NCBI GenBank assembly: GCA_032622095.1
Contig: CP136061.1
Location: 84,540,324 to 84,604,323, forward strand
Direction: 5' to 3'
Length of the DNA stretch: 64,000 nt
DNA from: Siphonodentalium dalli
Lineage: Eukaryota > Mollusca > Scaphopoda > Gadilida > Siphonodentaliidae
Both the position numbers and the translations under genes were made by a program. Shown in pieces: positions 32,701 through 47,700 of the stretch; position 1 is the first letter of the stretch, and each line of letters begins with the position of its first letter. The notes below the pieces were generated by a model. The model searched no databases. It was given only the letters and a program-made list of their open reading frames with translations, and was not told the origin of the DNA.

Positions 32701-35700
32701 TTTCCTATGGGATAACTACTCATCAATGATGCTTTAGTATAGAAAGAGTTAAACATTTTATCTCAACATTTCCTATGGGATAACTGTTCATCAATGACGC
32801 TTTAGTATAGAAAGAGTTAAACATTTTATCTGAACATTTCCTATGGGATAACTACTCATCAATGATGCTTTAGTATAGAAAGAGTTAAACATTTTATCTC
32901 AACATTTCCTATGGGATAACTACTCATCTATGATGCTTTAGTATAGAAATGGTTAAACATTTTATCTGAACATTTCCTATGGGATAACTACTCATCAATG
33001 ATGCTTTAGTATAGAAAGGGTTAAACATTTTATCTGAACATTTCCTATGGGATAACTACACATCAATGATGCTTTAGTATAGAAAGAGTTAAACATTTTA
33101 TATCAACATTTCCTATGGGATAACTACTCATCAATGATGCTTTAGTATAGAAAGAGTTAAACATTTTATATCAACATTTCCTATGGGTTAACTGCTCATC
33201 AATGATGCTTTAGTATAGAAAGGGTTAAACATTTTATATCAACATTTCCTATGGGATAACTACTCGTCAATGATGCTTTAGTACAGAGAGGGTTAAACTT
33301 ATTATCTGAACATTTCCTATGAGATAACTGTTCATCAATGATGCTTTAGTATAGAAAGAGTTAAACATTTTATATCAACATTTCCTATGGGATAACTACT
33401 CATCAATGATGCTTTAGTATAGAAAGGGTTAAACATTTTATCTGAACATTTCCTATGGGATAACTACTCATCAATGATGCTTTAGTATAGAAAGAGTTAA
33501 ACTTATCTGAACATTTCCTATGGGATAACTACTCGTCAATGATGCTTTAGTACAGAGAGGGTTAAACTTATTATCTGAACATTTCCTATGAGATAACTGT
33601 TCATCAATGATGCTTTAGTATAGAAAGAGTTAAACATTTTATATCAACATTTCCTATGGGATAACTACTCATCAATGATGCTTTAGTATAGAAAGGGTTA
33701 AACATTTTATCTGAACATTTACTATGGGATAACTACTCATCAATGATGCTGTAGTATAGAAACAGTTAAACTTATCTGAACATTTCCTATGAGATAACTG
33801 TTCATCAATGATGCTTTAGTATAGAAAGAGTTAAACATTTTATATCAACATTTCCTATGGGATAACTACTCATCAATGATGCTTTAGTATAGAAAGGGTT
33901 AAACATTTTATCTGAACATTTCCTATGGGATAACTACTCATCAATGATGCTTTAGTATAGAAAGAGTTAAACATTTTATCTCAACATTTCCTATGGGATA
34001 ACTACTCATCAATGATGCTTTAGTATAGAAAGGGTTAACTTATTATCTGAACATTTCCTATGGGATAACTACTCATCAATGATGCTTTAGTATAGAAAGA
34101 GTTAAACATTTTATCTGAACATTTCCTATGGGATAACTACTCATCAATGATGCTTTAGTATAGACAGAGTTATACATTTTATCTCAACATTTCCTATGGG
34201 ATAACTACTCATCAATGATGCTTTAGTATAGAAAGGGTTAAACATTTTATCTCAACATTTCCTATGGGATAACTACTCATCAATGATGCTTTAGTATAGA
34301 AAGAGTTAAACATTTTATATCAACATTTCCTATGGGATAACTACTCATCAATGATGCTTTAGTATAGAAAGAGTTAAACATTTTATATCAACATTTCCTA
34401 TGGGTTAACTGCTCATCAATGATGCTTTAGTATAGAAAGGGTTAAACATTTTATATCAACATTTCCTATGGGATAACTACTCATCAATGATGCTTTAGTA
34501 TAGAAAGAGTTAAACATTTTATATCAACATTTCCTATGGGATAACTACTCATCAATGATGCTTTAGTATAGAAAGGGTTAAACATTTTATCTGAACATTT
34601 CCTATGGGATAACTACTCATCAATGATGCTTTAGTATAGAAAGGGTTAAACATTTTATCTCAACATTTCCTATGGGATAACTACTCATCAATGATGCTTT
34701 AGTATAGAAAGGGTTAACTTATTATCTCAACATTTCCTATGGGATAACTACTCATCAATGATGCTTTAGTATAGAAAGAGTTAAACATTTTATCTCAACA
34801 TTTCCTATGGGATAACTGTTCATCAATGACGCTTTAGTATAGAAAGAGTTAAACATTTTATCTGAACATTTCCTATGGGATAACTACTCATCAATGACGC
34901 TTTAGTATAGAAAGAGTTAAACATTTTATCTGAACATTTCCTATGGGATAACTACTCATCAATGATGCTTTAGTATAGAAAGAGTTAAACATTTTATCTC
35001 AACATTTCCTATGGGATAACTGTTCATCAATGACGCTTTAGTATAGAAAGAGTTAAACATTTTATCTGAACATTTCCTATGGGATAACTACTCATCAATG
35101 ATGCTTTAGTATAGAAAGAGTTAAACATTTTATCTCAACATTTCCTATGGGATAACTACTCATCTATGATGCTTTAGTATAGAAATGGTTAAACATTTTA
35201 TCTGAACATTTCCTATGGGATAACTACTCATCAATGATGCTGTAGTATAGAAAGAGTTAAACTTATCTGAACATTTCCTATGGGATAACTACTCATCAAT
35301 GATGCTTTAGTATAGAAAGAGTTAAACATTTTATCTCAACATTTCCTATGGGATAACTACTCATCAATGATGCTTTAGTATAGAAAGGGTTAACTTATTA
35401 TCTGAACATTTCCTATGGGATAACTACTCATCAATGATGCTTTAGTATAGACAGAGTTATACATTTTATCTCAACATTTCCTATGGGATAACTACTCATC
35501 AATGATGCTTTAGTATAGAAAGGGTTAAACATTTTATCTCAACATTTCCTATGGGATAACTACTCATCAATGATGCTTTAGTATAGAAAGAGTTAAACAT
35601 TTTATATCAACATTTCCTATGGGATAACTACTCATCAATGATGCTTTAGTATAGAAAGAGTTAAACATTTTATATCAACATTTCCTATGGGTTAACTGCT

Positions 35701-38700
35701 CATCAATGATGCTTTAGTATAGAAAGGGTTAAACATTTTATATCAACATTTCCTATGGGATAACTACTCATCAATGATGCTTTAGTATAGAAAGAGTTAA
35801 ACATTTTATATCAACATTTCCTATGGGATAACTACTCATCAATGATGCTTTAGTATAGAAAGGGCTGAACATTTCCTATGGGATAACTACTCATCAATGA
35901 TGCTTTAGTATAGAAAGGGTTAAACATTTTATCTCAACATTTCCTATGGGATAACTACTCATCAATGATGCTTTAGTATAGAAAGGGTTAACTTATTATC
36001 TCAACATTTCCTATGGGATAACTACTCATCAATGATGCTTTAGTATAGAAAGAGTTAAACATTTTATCTCAACATTTCCTATGGGATAACTGTTCATCAA
36101 TGACGCTTTAGTATAGAAAGAGTTAAACATTTTATCTGAACATTTCCTATGGGATAACTACTCATCAATGACGCTTTAGTATAGAAAGAGTTAAACATTT
36201 TATCTGAACATTTCCTATGGGATAACTACTCATCAATGATGCTTTAGTATAGAAAGAGTTAAACATTTTATCTCAACATTTCCTATGGGATAACTGTTCA
36301 TCAATGACGCTTTAGTATAGAAAGAGTTAAACATTTTATCTGAACATTTCCTATGGGATAACTACTCATCAATGATGCTTTAGTATAGAAAGAGTTAAAC
36401 ATTTTATCTCAACATTTCCTATGGGATAACTACTCATCTATGATGCTTTAGTATAGAAATGGTTAAACATTTTATCTGAACATTTCCTATGGGATAACTA
36501 CTCATCAATGATGCTTTAGTATAGAAAGGGTTAAACATTTTATCTGAACATTTCCTATGGGATAACTACTCATCAATGATGCTTTAGTATAGAAAGAGTT
36601 AAACATTTTATATCAACATTTCCTATGGGATAACTACTCATCAATGATGCTTTAGTATAGAAAGAGTTAAACATTTTATATCAACATTTCCTATGGGTTA
36701 ACTGCTCATCAATGATGCTTTAGTATAGAAAGGGTTAAACATTTTATATCAACATTTCCTATGGGATAACTACTCGTCAATGATGCTTTAGTACAGAGAG
36801 GGTTAAACTTATTATCTGAACATTTCCTATGAGATAACTGTTCATCAATGATGCTTTAGTATAGAAAGAGTTAAACATTTTATATCAACATTTCCTATGG
36901 GATAACTACTCATCAATGATGCTTTAGTATAGAAAGGGTTAAACATTTTATCTGAACATTTCCTATGGGATAACTACTCATCAATGATGCTTTAGTATAG
37001 AAAGAGTTAAACTTATCTGAACATTTCCTATGGGATAACTACTCGTCAATGATGCTTTAGTACAGAGAGGGTTAAACTTATTATCTGAACATTTCCTATG
37101 AGATAACTGTTCATCAATGATGCTTTAGTATAGAAAGAGTTAAACATTTTATATCAACATTTCCTATGGGATAACTACTCATCAATGATGCTTTAGTATA
37201 GAAAGGGTTAAACATTTTATCTGAACATTTACTATGGGATAACTACTCATCAATGATGCTGTAGTATAGAAACAGTTAAACTTATCTGAACATTTCCTAT
37301 GAGATAACTGTTCATCAATGATGCTTTAGTATAGAAAGAGTTAAACATTTTATATCAACATTTCCTATGGGATAACTACTCATCAATGATGCTTTAGTAT
37401 AGAAAGGGTTAAACATTTTATCTGAACATTTCCTATGGGATAACTACTCATCAATGATGCTTTAGTATAGAAAGAGTTAAACATTTTATCTCAACATTTC
37501 CTATGGGATAACTACTCATCAATGATGCTTTAGTATAGAAAGGGTTAACTTATTATCTGAACATTTCCTATGGGATAACTACTCATCAATGATGCTTTAG
37601 TATAGAAAGAGTTAAACATTTTATCTGAACATTTCCTATGGGATAACTACTCATCAATGATGCTTTAGTATAGACAGAGTTATACATTTTATCTCAACAT
37701 TTCCTATGGGATAACTACTCATCAATGATGCTTTAGTATAGAAAGGGTTAAACATTTTATCTCAACATTTCCTATGGGATAACTACTCATCAATGATGCT
37801 TTAGTATAGAAAGAGTTAAACATTTTATCTGAACATTTCCCATGGGATAACTACTCATCAATGATGCTTTAGTATAGAAAGGGTTAAACTTATTATCTGA
37901 ACATTTCCTATGGGATAACTACTCATCAATGGAGCTTTAGTATAGAAAGGGTTAAACATTTTATCTGAACATTTCCTATGGGATAACTACTCATCAATGA
38001 TGCTTTAGTATAGAAAGAGTTATACATTTTATCTGAACATTTCCTATGGGATAACTACTCATCAATGATGCTTTAGTATAGAAAGGGTTAACTTATTATC
38101 TGAACATTTCCTATGGGATAACTACTCAACAATGATGCTTTAGTATAGAAAGGGTTAAACATTTTATCTGAACATTTCCTATGGGATAACTACTCATCAA
38201 TGATGCTTTAGTATAGAAAGAGTTAAACATTTTATCTGAACATTTCCTATGGGATAACTACTCATCAATGATGCTTTAGTATAGAAAGGGTTAAACATTT
38301 TATCTCAACATTTCCTATGGGAAACTGTTCATCAATGACGCTTTAGTATAGAAAGAGTTAAACATTTTATCTGAACATTTCCTATGGGATAACTACTCAT
38401 CAATGATGCTTTAGTATAGAAAGGGTTAACTTATTATCTGAACATTTCCTATGGGATAACTACTCATCAATGATGCTTTAGTATAGAAAGGGTTAAACAT
38501 TTTATCTCAACATTTCCTATGGGATAACTACTCATCAATGATGCTTTAGTATAGAAAGGTTTAACTTATTATCTGAACATTTCCTATGGGATAACTACTC
38601 ATCAATGATGCTTTAGTATAGAAAGAGTTAAACATTTTATCTCAACATTTCCTATGGGATAACTACTCATCAATGATGCTTTAGTATAGAAAGGGTTAAA

Positions 38701-41700
38701 CATTTTATCTCAACATTTCCTATGGGATAACTGTTCATCAATGACGCTTTAGTATAGAAAGAGTTAAACATTTTATCTGAACATTTCCTATGGGATAACT
38801 ACTCATCAATGATGCTTTAGTATAGAAAGAGTTAAACATTTTATCTCAACATTTCCTATGGGATAACTACTCATCTATGATGCTTTAGTATAGAAATGGT
38901 TAAACATTTTATCTGAACATTTCCTATGGGATAACTACTCATCAATGATGCTTTAGTATAGAAAGGGTTAAACATTTTATCTGAACATTTCCTATGGGAT
39001 AACTACTCATCAATGATGCTTTAGTATAGAAAGAGTTAAACATTTTATATCAACATTTCCTATGGGATAACTATTCATCAATGATGCTTTAATATAGAAA
39101 GAGTTAAACATTTTATATCAACATTTCCTATGGGTTAACTGCTCATCAATGATGCTTTAGTATAGAAAGGGTTAAACATTTTATATCAACATTTCCTATG
39201 GGATAACTACTCATCAATGATGCTTTAGTATAGAAAGAGTTAAACATTTTATATCAACATTTCCTATGGGATAACTACTCATCAATGATGCTTTAGTATA
39301 GAAAGGGTTAAACATTTTATCTGAACATTTCCTATGGGATAACTACTCGTCAATGATGCTTTAGTACAGAGAGGGTTAAACTTATTATCTGAACATTTCC
39401 TATGAGATAACTGTTCATCAATGATGCTTTAGTATAGAAAGAGTTAAACATTTTATATCAACATTTCCTATGGGATAACTACTCATCAATGATGCTTTAG
39501 TATAGAAAGGGTTAAACATTTTATCTGAACATTTCCTATGGGATAACTACTCATCAATGATGCTGTAGTATAGAAAGAGTTAAACTTATCTGAACATTTC
39601 CTATGGGATAACTACTCATCAATGATGCTTTAGTATAGAAAGAGTTAAACATTTTATCTCAACATTTCCTATGGGATAACTACTCATCAATGATGCTTTA
39701 GTATAGAAAGGGTTAACTTATTATCTGAACATTTCCTATGGGATAACTACTCATCAATGATGCTTTAGTATAGACAGAGTTATACATTTTATCTCAACAT
39801 TTCCTATGGGATAACTACTCATCAATGATGCTTTAGTATAGAAAGGGTTAAACATTTTATCTCAACATTTCCTATGGGATAACTACTCATCAATGATGCT
39901 TTAGTATAGAAAGAGTTAAACATTTTATATCAACATTTCCTATGGGATAACTACTCATCAATGATGCTTTAGTATAGAAAGAGTTAAACATTTTATATCA
40001 ACATTTCCTATGGGTTAACTGCTCATCAATGATGCTTTAGTATAGAAAGGGTTAAACATTTTATATCAACATTTCCTATGGGATAACTACTCATCAATGA
40101 TGCTTTAGTATAGAAAGAGTTAAACATTTTATATCAACATTTCCTATGGGATAACTACTCATCAATGATGCTTTAGTATAGAAAGGGTTAAACATTTTAT
40201 CTGAACATTTCCTATGGGATAACTACTCATCATTGATGCTTTAGTATAGAAAGGGTTACACATTTTATCTCAACATTTCCTATGGGATAACTACTCATCA
40301 ATGATGCTTTAGTATAGAAAGGGTTAACTTATTATCTCAACATTTCCTATGGGATAACTACTCATCAATGATGCTTTAGTATAGAAAGAGTTAAACATTT
40401 TATCTCAACATTTCCTATGGGATAACTGTTCATCAATGACGCTTTAGTATAGAAAGAGTTAAACATTTTATCTGAACATTTCCTATGGGATAACTACTCA
40501 TCAATGACGCTTTAGTATAGAAAGAGTTAAACATTTTATCTGAACATTTCCTATGGGATAACTACTCATCAATGATGCTTTAGTATAGAAAGAGTTAAAC
40601 ATTTTATCTCAACATTTCCTATGGGATAACTGTTCATCAATGACGCTTTAGTATAGAAAGAGTTAAACATTTTATCTGAACATTTCCTATGGGATAACTA
40701 CTCATCAATGATGCTTTAGTATAGAAAGAGTTAAACATTTTATCTCAACATTTCCTATGGGATAACTACTCATCTATGATGCTTTAGTATAGAAATGGTT
40801 AAACATTTTATCTGAACATTTCCTATGGGATAACTACTCATCAATGATGCTTTAGTATAGAAAGGGTTAAACATTTTATCTGAACATTTCCTATGGGATA
40901 ACTACTCATCAATGATGCTTTAGTATAGAAAGAGTTAAACATTTTATATCAACATTTCCTATGGGATAACTACTCATCAATGATGCTTTAGTATAGAAAG
41001 AGTTAAACATTTTATATCAACATTTCCTATGGGTTAACTGCTCATCAATGATGCTTTAGTATAGAAAGGGTTAAACATTTTATATCAACATTTCCTATGG
41101 GATAACTACTCGTCAATGATGCTTTAGTACAGAGAGGGTTAAACTTATTATCTGAACATTTCCTATGAGATAACTGTTCATCAATGATGCTTTAGTATAG
41201 AAAGAGTTAAACATTTTATATCAACATTTCCTATGGGATAACTACTCATCAATGATGCTTTAGTATAGAAAGGGTTAAACATTTTATCTGAACATTTCCT
41301 ATGGGATAACTACTCATCAATGATGCTTTAGTATAGAAAGAGTTAAACTTATCTGAACATTTCCTATGGGATAACTACTCGTCAATGATGCTTTAGTACA
41401 GAGAGGGTTAAACTTATTATCTGAACATTTCCTATGAGATAACTGTTCATCAATGATGCTTTAGTATAGAAAGAGTTAAACATTTTATATCAACATTTCC
41501 TATGGGATAACTACTCATCAATGATGCTTTAGTATAGAAAGGGTTAAACATTTTATCTGAACATTTACTATGGGATAACTACTCATCAATGATGCTGTAG
41601 TATAGAAACAGTTAAACTTATCTGAACATTTCCTATGAGATAACTGTTCATCAATGATGCTTTAGTATAGAAAGAGTTAAACATTTTATATCAACATTTC

Positions 41701-44700
41701 CTATGGGATAACTACTCATCAATGATGCTTTAGTATAGAAAGGGTTAAACATTTTATCTGAACATTTCCTATGGGATAACTACTCATCAATGATGCTTTA
41801 GTATAGAAAGAGTTAAACATTTTATCTCAACATTTCCTATGGGATAACTACTCATCAATGATGCTTTAGTATAGAAAGGGTTAACTTATTATCTGAACAT
41901 TTCCTATGGGATAACTACTCATCAATGATGCTTTAGTATAGAAAGAGTTAAACATTTTATCTGAACATTTCCTATGGGATAACTACTCATCAATGATGCT
42001 TTAGTATAGACAGAGTTATACATTTTATCTCAACATTTCCTATGGGATAACTACTCATCAATGATGCTTTAGTATAGAAAGGGTTAAACATTTTATCTCA
42101 ACATTTCCTATGGGATAACTACTCATCAATGATGCTTTAGTATAGAAAGAGTTAAACATTTTATATCAACATTTCCTATGGGATAACTACTCATCAATGA
42201 TGCTTTAGTATAGAAAGAGTTAAACATTTTATATCAACATTTCCTATGGGTTAACTGCTCATCAATGATGCTTTAGTATAGAAAGGGTTAAACATTTTAT
42301 ATCAACATTTCCTATGGGATAACTACTCATCAATGATGCTTTAGTATAGAAAGAGTTAAACATTTTATATCAACATTTCCTATGGGATAACTACTCATCA
42401 ATGATGCTTTAGTATAGAAAGGGTTAAACATTTTATCTGAACATTTCCTATGGGATAACTACTCATCAATGATGCTTTAGTATAGAAAGGGTTAAACATT
42501 TTATCTCAACATTTCCTATGGGATAACTACTCATCAATGATGCTTTAGTATAGAAAGGGTTAACTTATTATCTCAACATTTCCTATGGGATAACTACTCA
42601 TCAATGATGCTTTAGTATAGAAAGAGTTAAACATTTTATCTCAACATTTCCTATGGGATAACTGTTCATCAATGACGCTTTAGTATAGAAAGAGTTAAAC
42701 ATTTTATCTGAACATTTCCTATGGGATAACTACTCATCAATGACGCTTTAGTATAGAAAGAGTTAAACATTTTATCTGAACATTTCCTATGGGATAACTA
42801 CTCATCAATGATGCTTTAGTATAGAAAGAGTTAAACATTTTATCTCAACATTTCCTATGGGATAACTGTTCATCAATGACGCTTTAGTATAGAAAGAGTT
42901 AAACATTTTATCTGAACATTTCCTATGGGATAACTACTCATCAATGATGCTTTAGTATAGAAAGAGTTAAACATTTTATCTCAACATTTCCTATGGGATA
43001 ACTACTCATCTATGATGCTTTAGTATAGAAATGGTTAAACATTTTATCTGAACATTTCCTATGGGATAACTACTCATCAATGATGCTGTAGTATAGAAAG
43101 AGTTAAACTTATCTGAACATTTCCTATGGGATAACTACTCATCAATGATGCTTTAGTATAGAAAGAGTTAAACATTTTATCTCAACATTTCCTATGGGAT
43201 AACTACTCATCAATGATGCTTTAGTATAGAAAGGGTTAACTTATTATCTGAACATTTCCTATGGGATAACTACTCATCAATGATGCTTTAGTATAGACAG
43301 AGTTATACATTTTATCTCAACATTTCCTATGGGATAACTACTCATCAATGATGCTTTAGTATAGAAAGGGTTAAACATTTTATCTCAACATTTCCTATGG
43401 GATAACTACTCATCAATGATGCTTTAGTATAGAAAGAGTTAAACATTTTATATCAACATTTCCTATGGGATAACTACTCATCAATGATGCTTTAGTATAG
43501 AAAGAGTTAAACATTTTATATCAACATTTCCTATGGGTTAACTGCTCATCAATGATGCTTTAGTATAGAAAGGGTTAAACATTTTATATCAACATTTCCT
43601 ATGGGATAACTACTCATCAATGATGCTTTAGTATAGAAAGAGTTAAACATTTTATATCAACATTTCCTATGGGATAACTACTCATCAATGATGCTTTAGT
43701 ATAGAAAGGGCTGAACATTTCCTATGGGATAACTACTCATCAATGATGCTTTAGTATAGAAAGGGTTAAACATTTTATCTCAACATTTCCTATGGGATAA
43801 CTACTCATCAATGATGCTTTAGTATAGAAAGGGTTAACTTATTATCTCAACATTTCCTATGGGATAACTACTCATCAATGATGCTTTAGTATAGAAAGAG
43901 TTAAACATTTTATCTCAACATTTCCTATGGGATAACTGTTCATCAATGACGCTTTAGTATAGAAAGAGTTAAACATTTTATCTGAACATTTCCTATGGGA
44001 TAACTACTCATCAATGACGCTTTAGTATAGAAAGAGTTAAACATTTTATCTGAACATTTCCTATGGGATAACTACTCATCAATGATGCTTTAGTATAGAA
44101 AGAGTTAAACATTTTATCTCAACATTTCCTATGGGATAACTGTTCATCAATGACGCTTTAGTATAGAAAGAGTTAAACATTTTATCTGAACATTTCCTAT
44201 GGGATAACTACTCATCAATGATGCTTTAGTATAGAAAGAGTTAAACATTTTATCTCAACATTTCCTATGGGATAACTACTCATCTATGATGCTTTAGTAT
44301 AGAAATGGTTAAACATTTTATCTGAACATTTCCTATGGGATAACTACTCATCAATGATGCTTTAGTATAGAAAGGGTTAAACATTTTATCTGAACATTTC
44401 CTATGGGATAACTACTCATCAATGATGCTTTAGTATAGAAAGAGTTAAACATTTTATATCAACATTTCCTATGGGATAACTACTCATCAATGATGCTTTA
44501 GTATAGAAAGAGTTAAACATTTTATATCAACATTTCCTATGGGTTAACTGCTCATCAATGATGCTTTAGTATAGAAAGGGTTAAACATTTTATATCAACA
44601 TTTCCTATGGGATAACTACTCGTCAATGATGCTTTAGTACAGAGAGGGTTAAACTTATTATCTGAACATTTCCTATGAGATAACTGTTCATCAATGATGC

Positions 44701-47700
44701 TTTAGTATAGAAAGAGTTAAACATTTTATATCAACATTTCCTATGGGATAACTACTCATCAATGATGCTTTAGTATAGAAAGGGTTAAACATTTTATCTG
44801 AACATTTCCTATGGGATAACTACTCATCAATGATGCTTTAGTATAGAAAGAGTTAAACTTATCTGAACATTTCCTATGGGATAACTACTCGTCAATGATG
44901 CTTTAGTACAGAGAGGGTTAAACTTATTATCTGAACATTTCCTATGAGATAACTGTTCATCAATGATGCTTTAGTATAGAAAGAGTTAAACATTTTATAT
45001 CAACATTTCCTATGGGATAACTACTCATCAATGATGCTTTAGTATAGAAAGGGTTAAACATTTTATCTGAACATTTACTATGGGATAACTACTCATCAAT
45101 GATGCTGTAGTATAGAAACAGTTAAACTTATCTGAACATTTCCTATGAGATAACTGTTCATCAATGATGCTTTAGTATAGAAAGAGTTAAACATTTTATA
45201 TCAACATTTCCTATGGGATAACTACTCATCAATGATGCTTTAGTATAGAAAGGGTTAAACATTTTATCTGAACATTTCCTATGGGATAACTACTCATCAA
45301 TGATGCTTTAGTATAGAAAGAGTTAAACATTTTATCTCAACATTTCCTATGGGATAACTACTCATCAATGATGCTTTAGTATAGAAAGGGTTAACTTATT
45401 ATCTGAACATTTCCTATGGGATAACTACTCATCAATGATGCTTTAGTATAGAAAGAGTTAAACATTTTATCTGAACATTTCCTATGGGATAACTACTCAT
45501 CAATGATGCTTTAGTATAGACAGAGTTATACATTTTATCTCAACATTTCCTATGGGATAACTACTCATCAATGATGCTTTAGTATAGAAAGGGTTAAACA
45601 TTTTATCTCAACATTTCCTATGGGATAACTACTCATCAATGATGCTTTAGTATAGAAAGAGTTAAACATTTTATCTGAACATTTCCCATGGGATAACTAC
45701 TCATCAATGATGCTTTAGTATAGAAAGGGTTAAACTTATTATCTGAACATTTCCTATGGGATAACTACTCATCAATGGAGCTTTAGTATAGAAAGGGTTA
45801 AACATTTTATCTGAACATTTCCTATGGGATAACTACTCATCAATGATGCTTTAGTATAGAAAGAGTTATACATTTTATCTGAACATTTCCTATGGGATAA
45901 CTACTCATCAATGATGCTTTAGTATAGAAAGGGTTAACTTATTATCTGAACATTTCCTATGGGATAACTACTCAACAATGATGCTTTAGTATAGAAAGGG
46001 TTAAACATTTTATCTGAACATTTCCTATGGGATAACTACTCATCAATGATGCTTTAGTATAGAAAGAGTTAAACATTTTATCTGAACATTTCCTATGGGA
46101 TAACTACTCATCAATGATGCTTTAGTATAGAAAGGGTTAAACATTTTATCTCAACATTTCCTATGGGAAACTGTTCATCAATGACGCTTTAGTATAGAAA
46201 GAGTTAAACATTTTATCTGAACATTTCCTATGGGATAACTACTCATCAATGATGCTTTAGTATAGAAAGGGTTAACTTATTATCTGAACATTTCCTATGG
46301 GATAACTACTCATCAATGATGCTTTAGTATAGAAAGGGTTAAACATTTTATCTCAACATTTCCTATGGGATAACTACTCATCAATGATGCTTTAGTATAG
46401 AAAGGTTTAACTTATTATCTGAACATTTCCTATGGGATAACTACTCATCAATGATGCTTTAGTATAGAAAGAGTTAAACATTTTATCTCAACATTTCCTA
46501 TGGGATAACTACTCATCAATGATGCTTTAGTATAGAAAGGGTTAAACATTTTATCTGAACATTTCCTATGGGATAACTGTTCATCAATGACGCTTTAGTA
46601 TAGAAAGAGTTAAACATTTTATCTGAACATTTCCTATGGGATAACTGTTCATCATTGACGCTTTAGTATAGAAAGAGTTAAACATTTTATCTGAACATTT
46701 CCTATGGGATAACTACTCATCAATGATGCTTTAGTATAGAAAGAGTTAAACATTTTATCTGAACATTTCCTATGGGATAACTACTCATCAATGATGCTTT
46801 AGTATAGAAAGAGTTAAACATTTTATATCAACATTTCCTATGGGTTAACTGCTCATCAATGATGCTTTAGTATAGAAAGGGTTAAACATTTTATATCAAC
46901 ATTTCCTATGGGATAACTACTCATCAATGATGCTTTAGTATAGAAAGAGTTAAACATTTTATATCAACATTTCCTATGGGATAACTACTCATCAATGATG
47001 CTTTAGTATAGAAAGGGTTAAACATTTTATCTGAACATTTCCTATGGGATAACTACTCATCAATGATGCTTTAGTATAGAAAGGGTTAAACATTTTATCT
47101 CAACATTTCCTATGGGATAACTACTCATCAATGATGCTTTAGTATAGAAAGGGTTAACTTATTATCTGAACATTTCCTATGGGATAACTACTCATCAATG
47201 ACGCTTTAGTATAGAAAGAGATAAACATTTTATCTCAACATTTCCTATGGGATAACTGTTCATCAATGACGCTTTAGTATAGAAAGAGTTAAACATTTTA
47301 TCTCAACATTTCCTATGGGATAACTACTCATCAATGACGCTTTAGTATAGAAAGAGTTAAACATTTTATCTGAACATTTCCTATGGGATAACTACTCATC
47401 AATGATGCTTTAGTATAGAAAGAGTTAAACATTTTATCTCAACATTTCCTATGGGATAACTGTTCATCAATGACGCTTTAGTATAGAAAGAGTTAAACAT
47501 TTTATCTGAACATTTCCTATGGGATAACTACTCATCAATGATGCTTTAGTATAGAAAGAGTTAAACATTTTATCTCAACATTTCCTATGGGATAACTACT
47601 CATCTATGATGCTTTAGTATTGAAATGGTTAAACATTTTATCTGAACATTTCCTATGGGATAACTACTCATCAATGATGCTTTAGTATAGAAAGGGTTAA

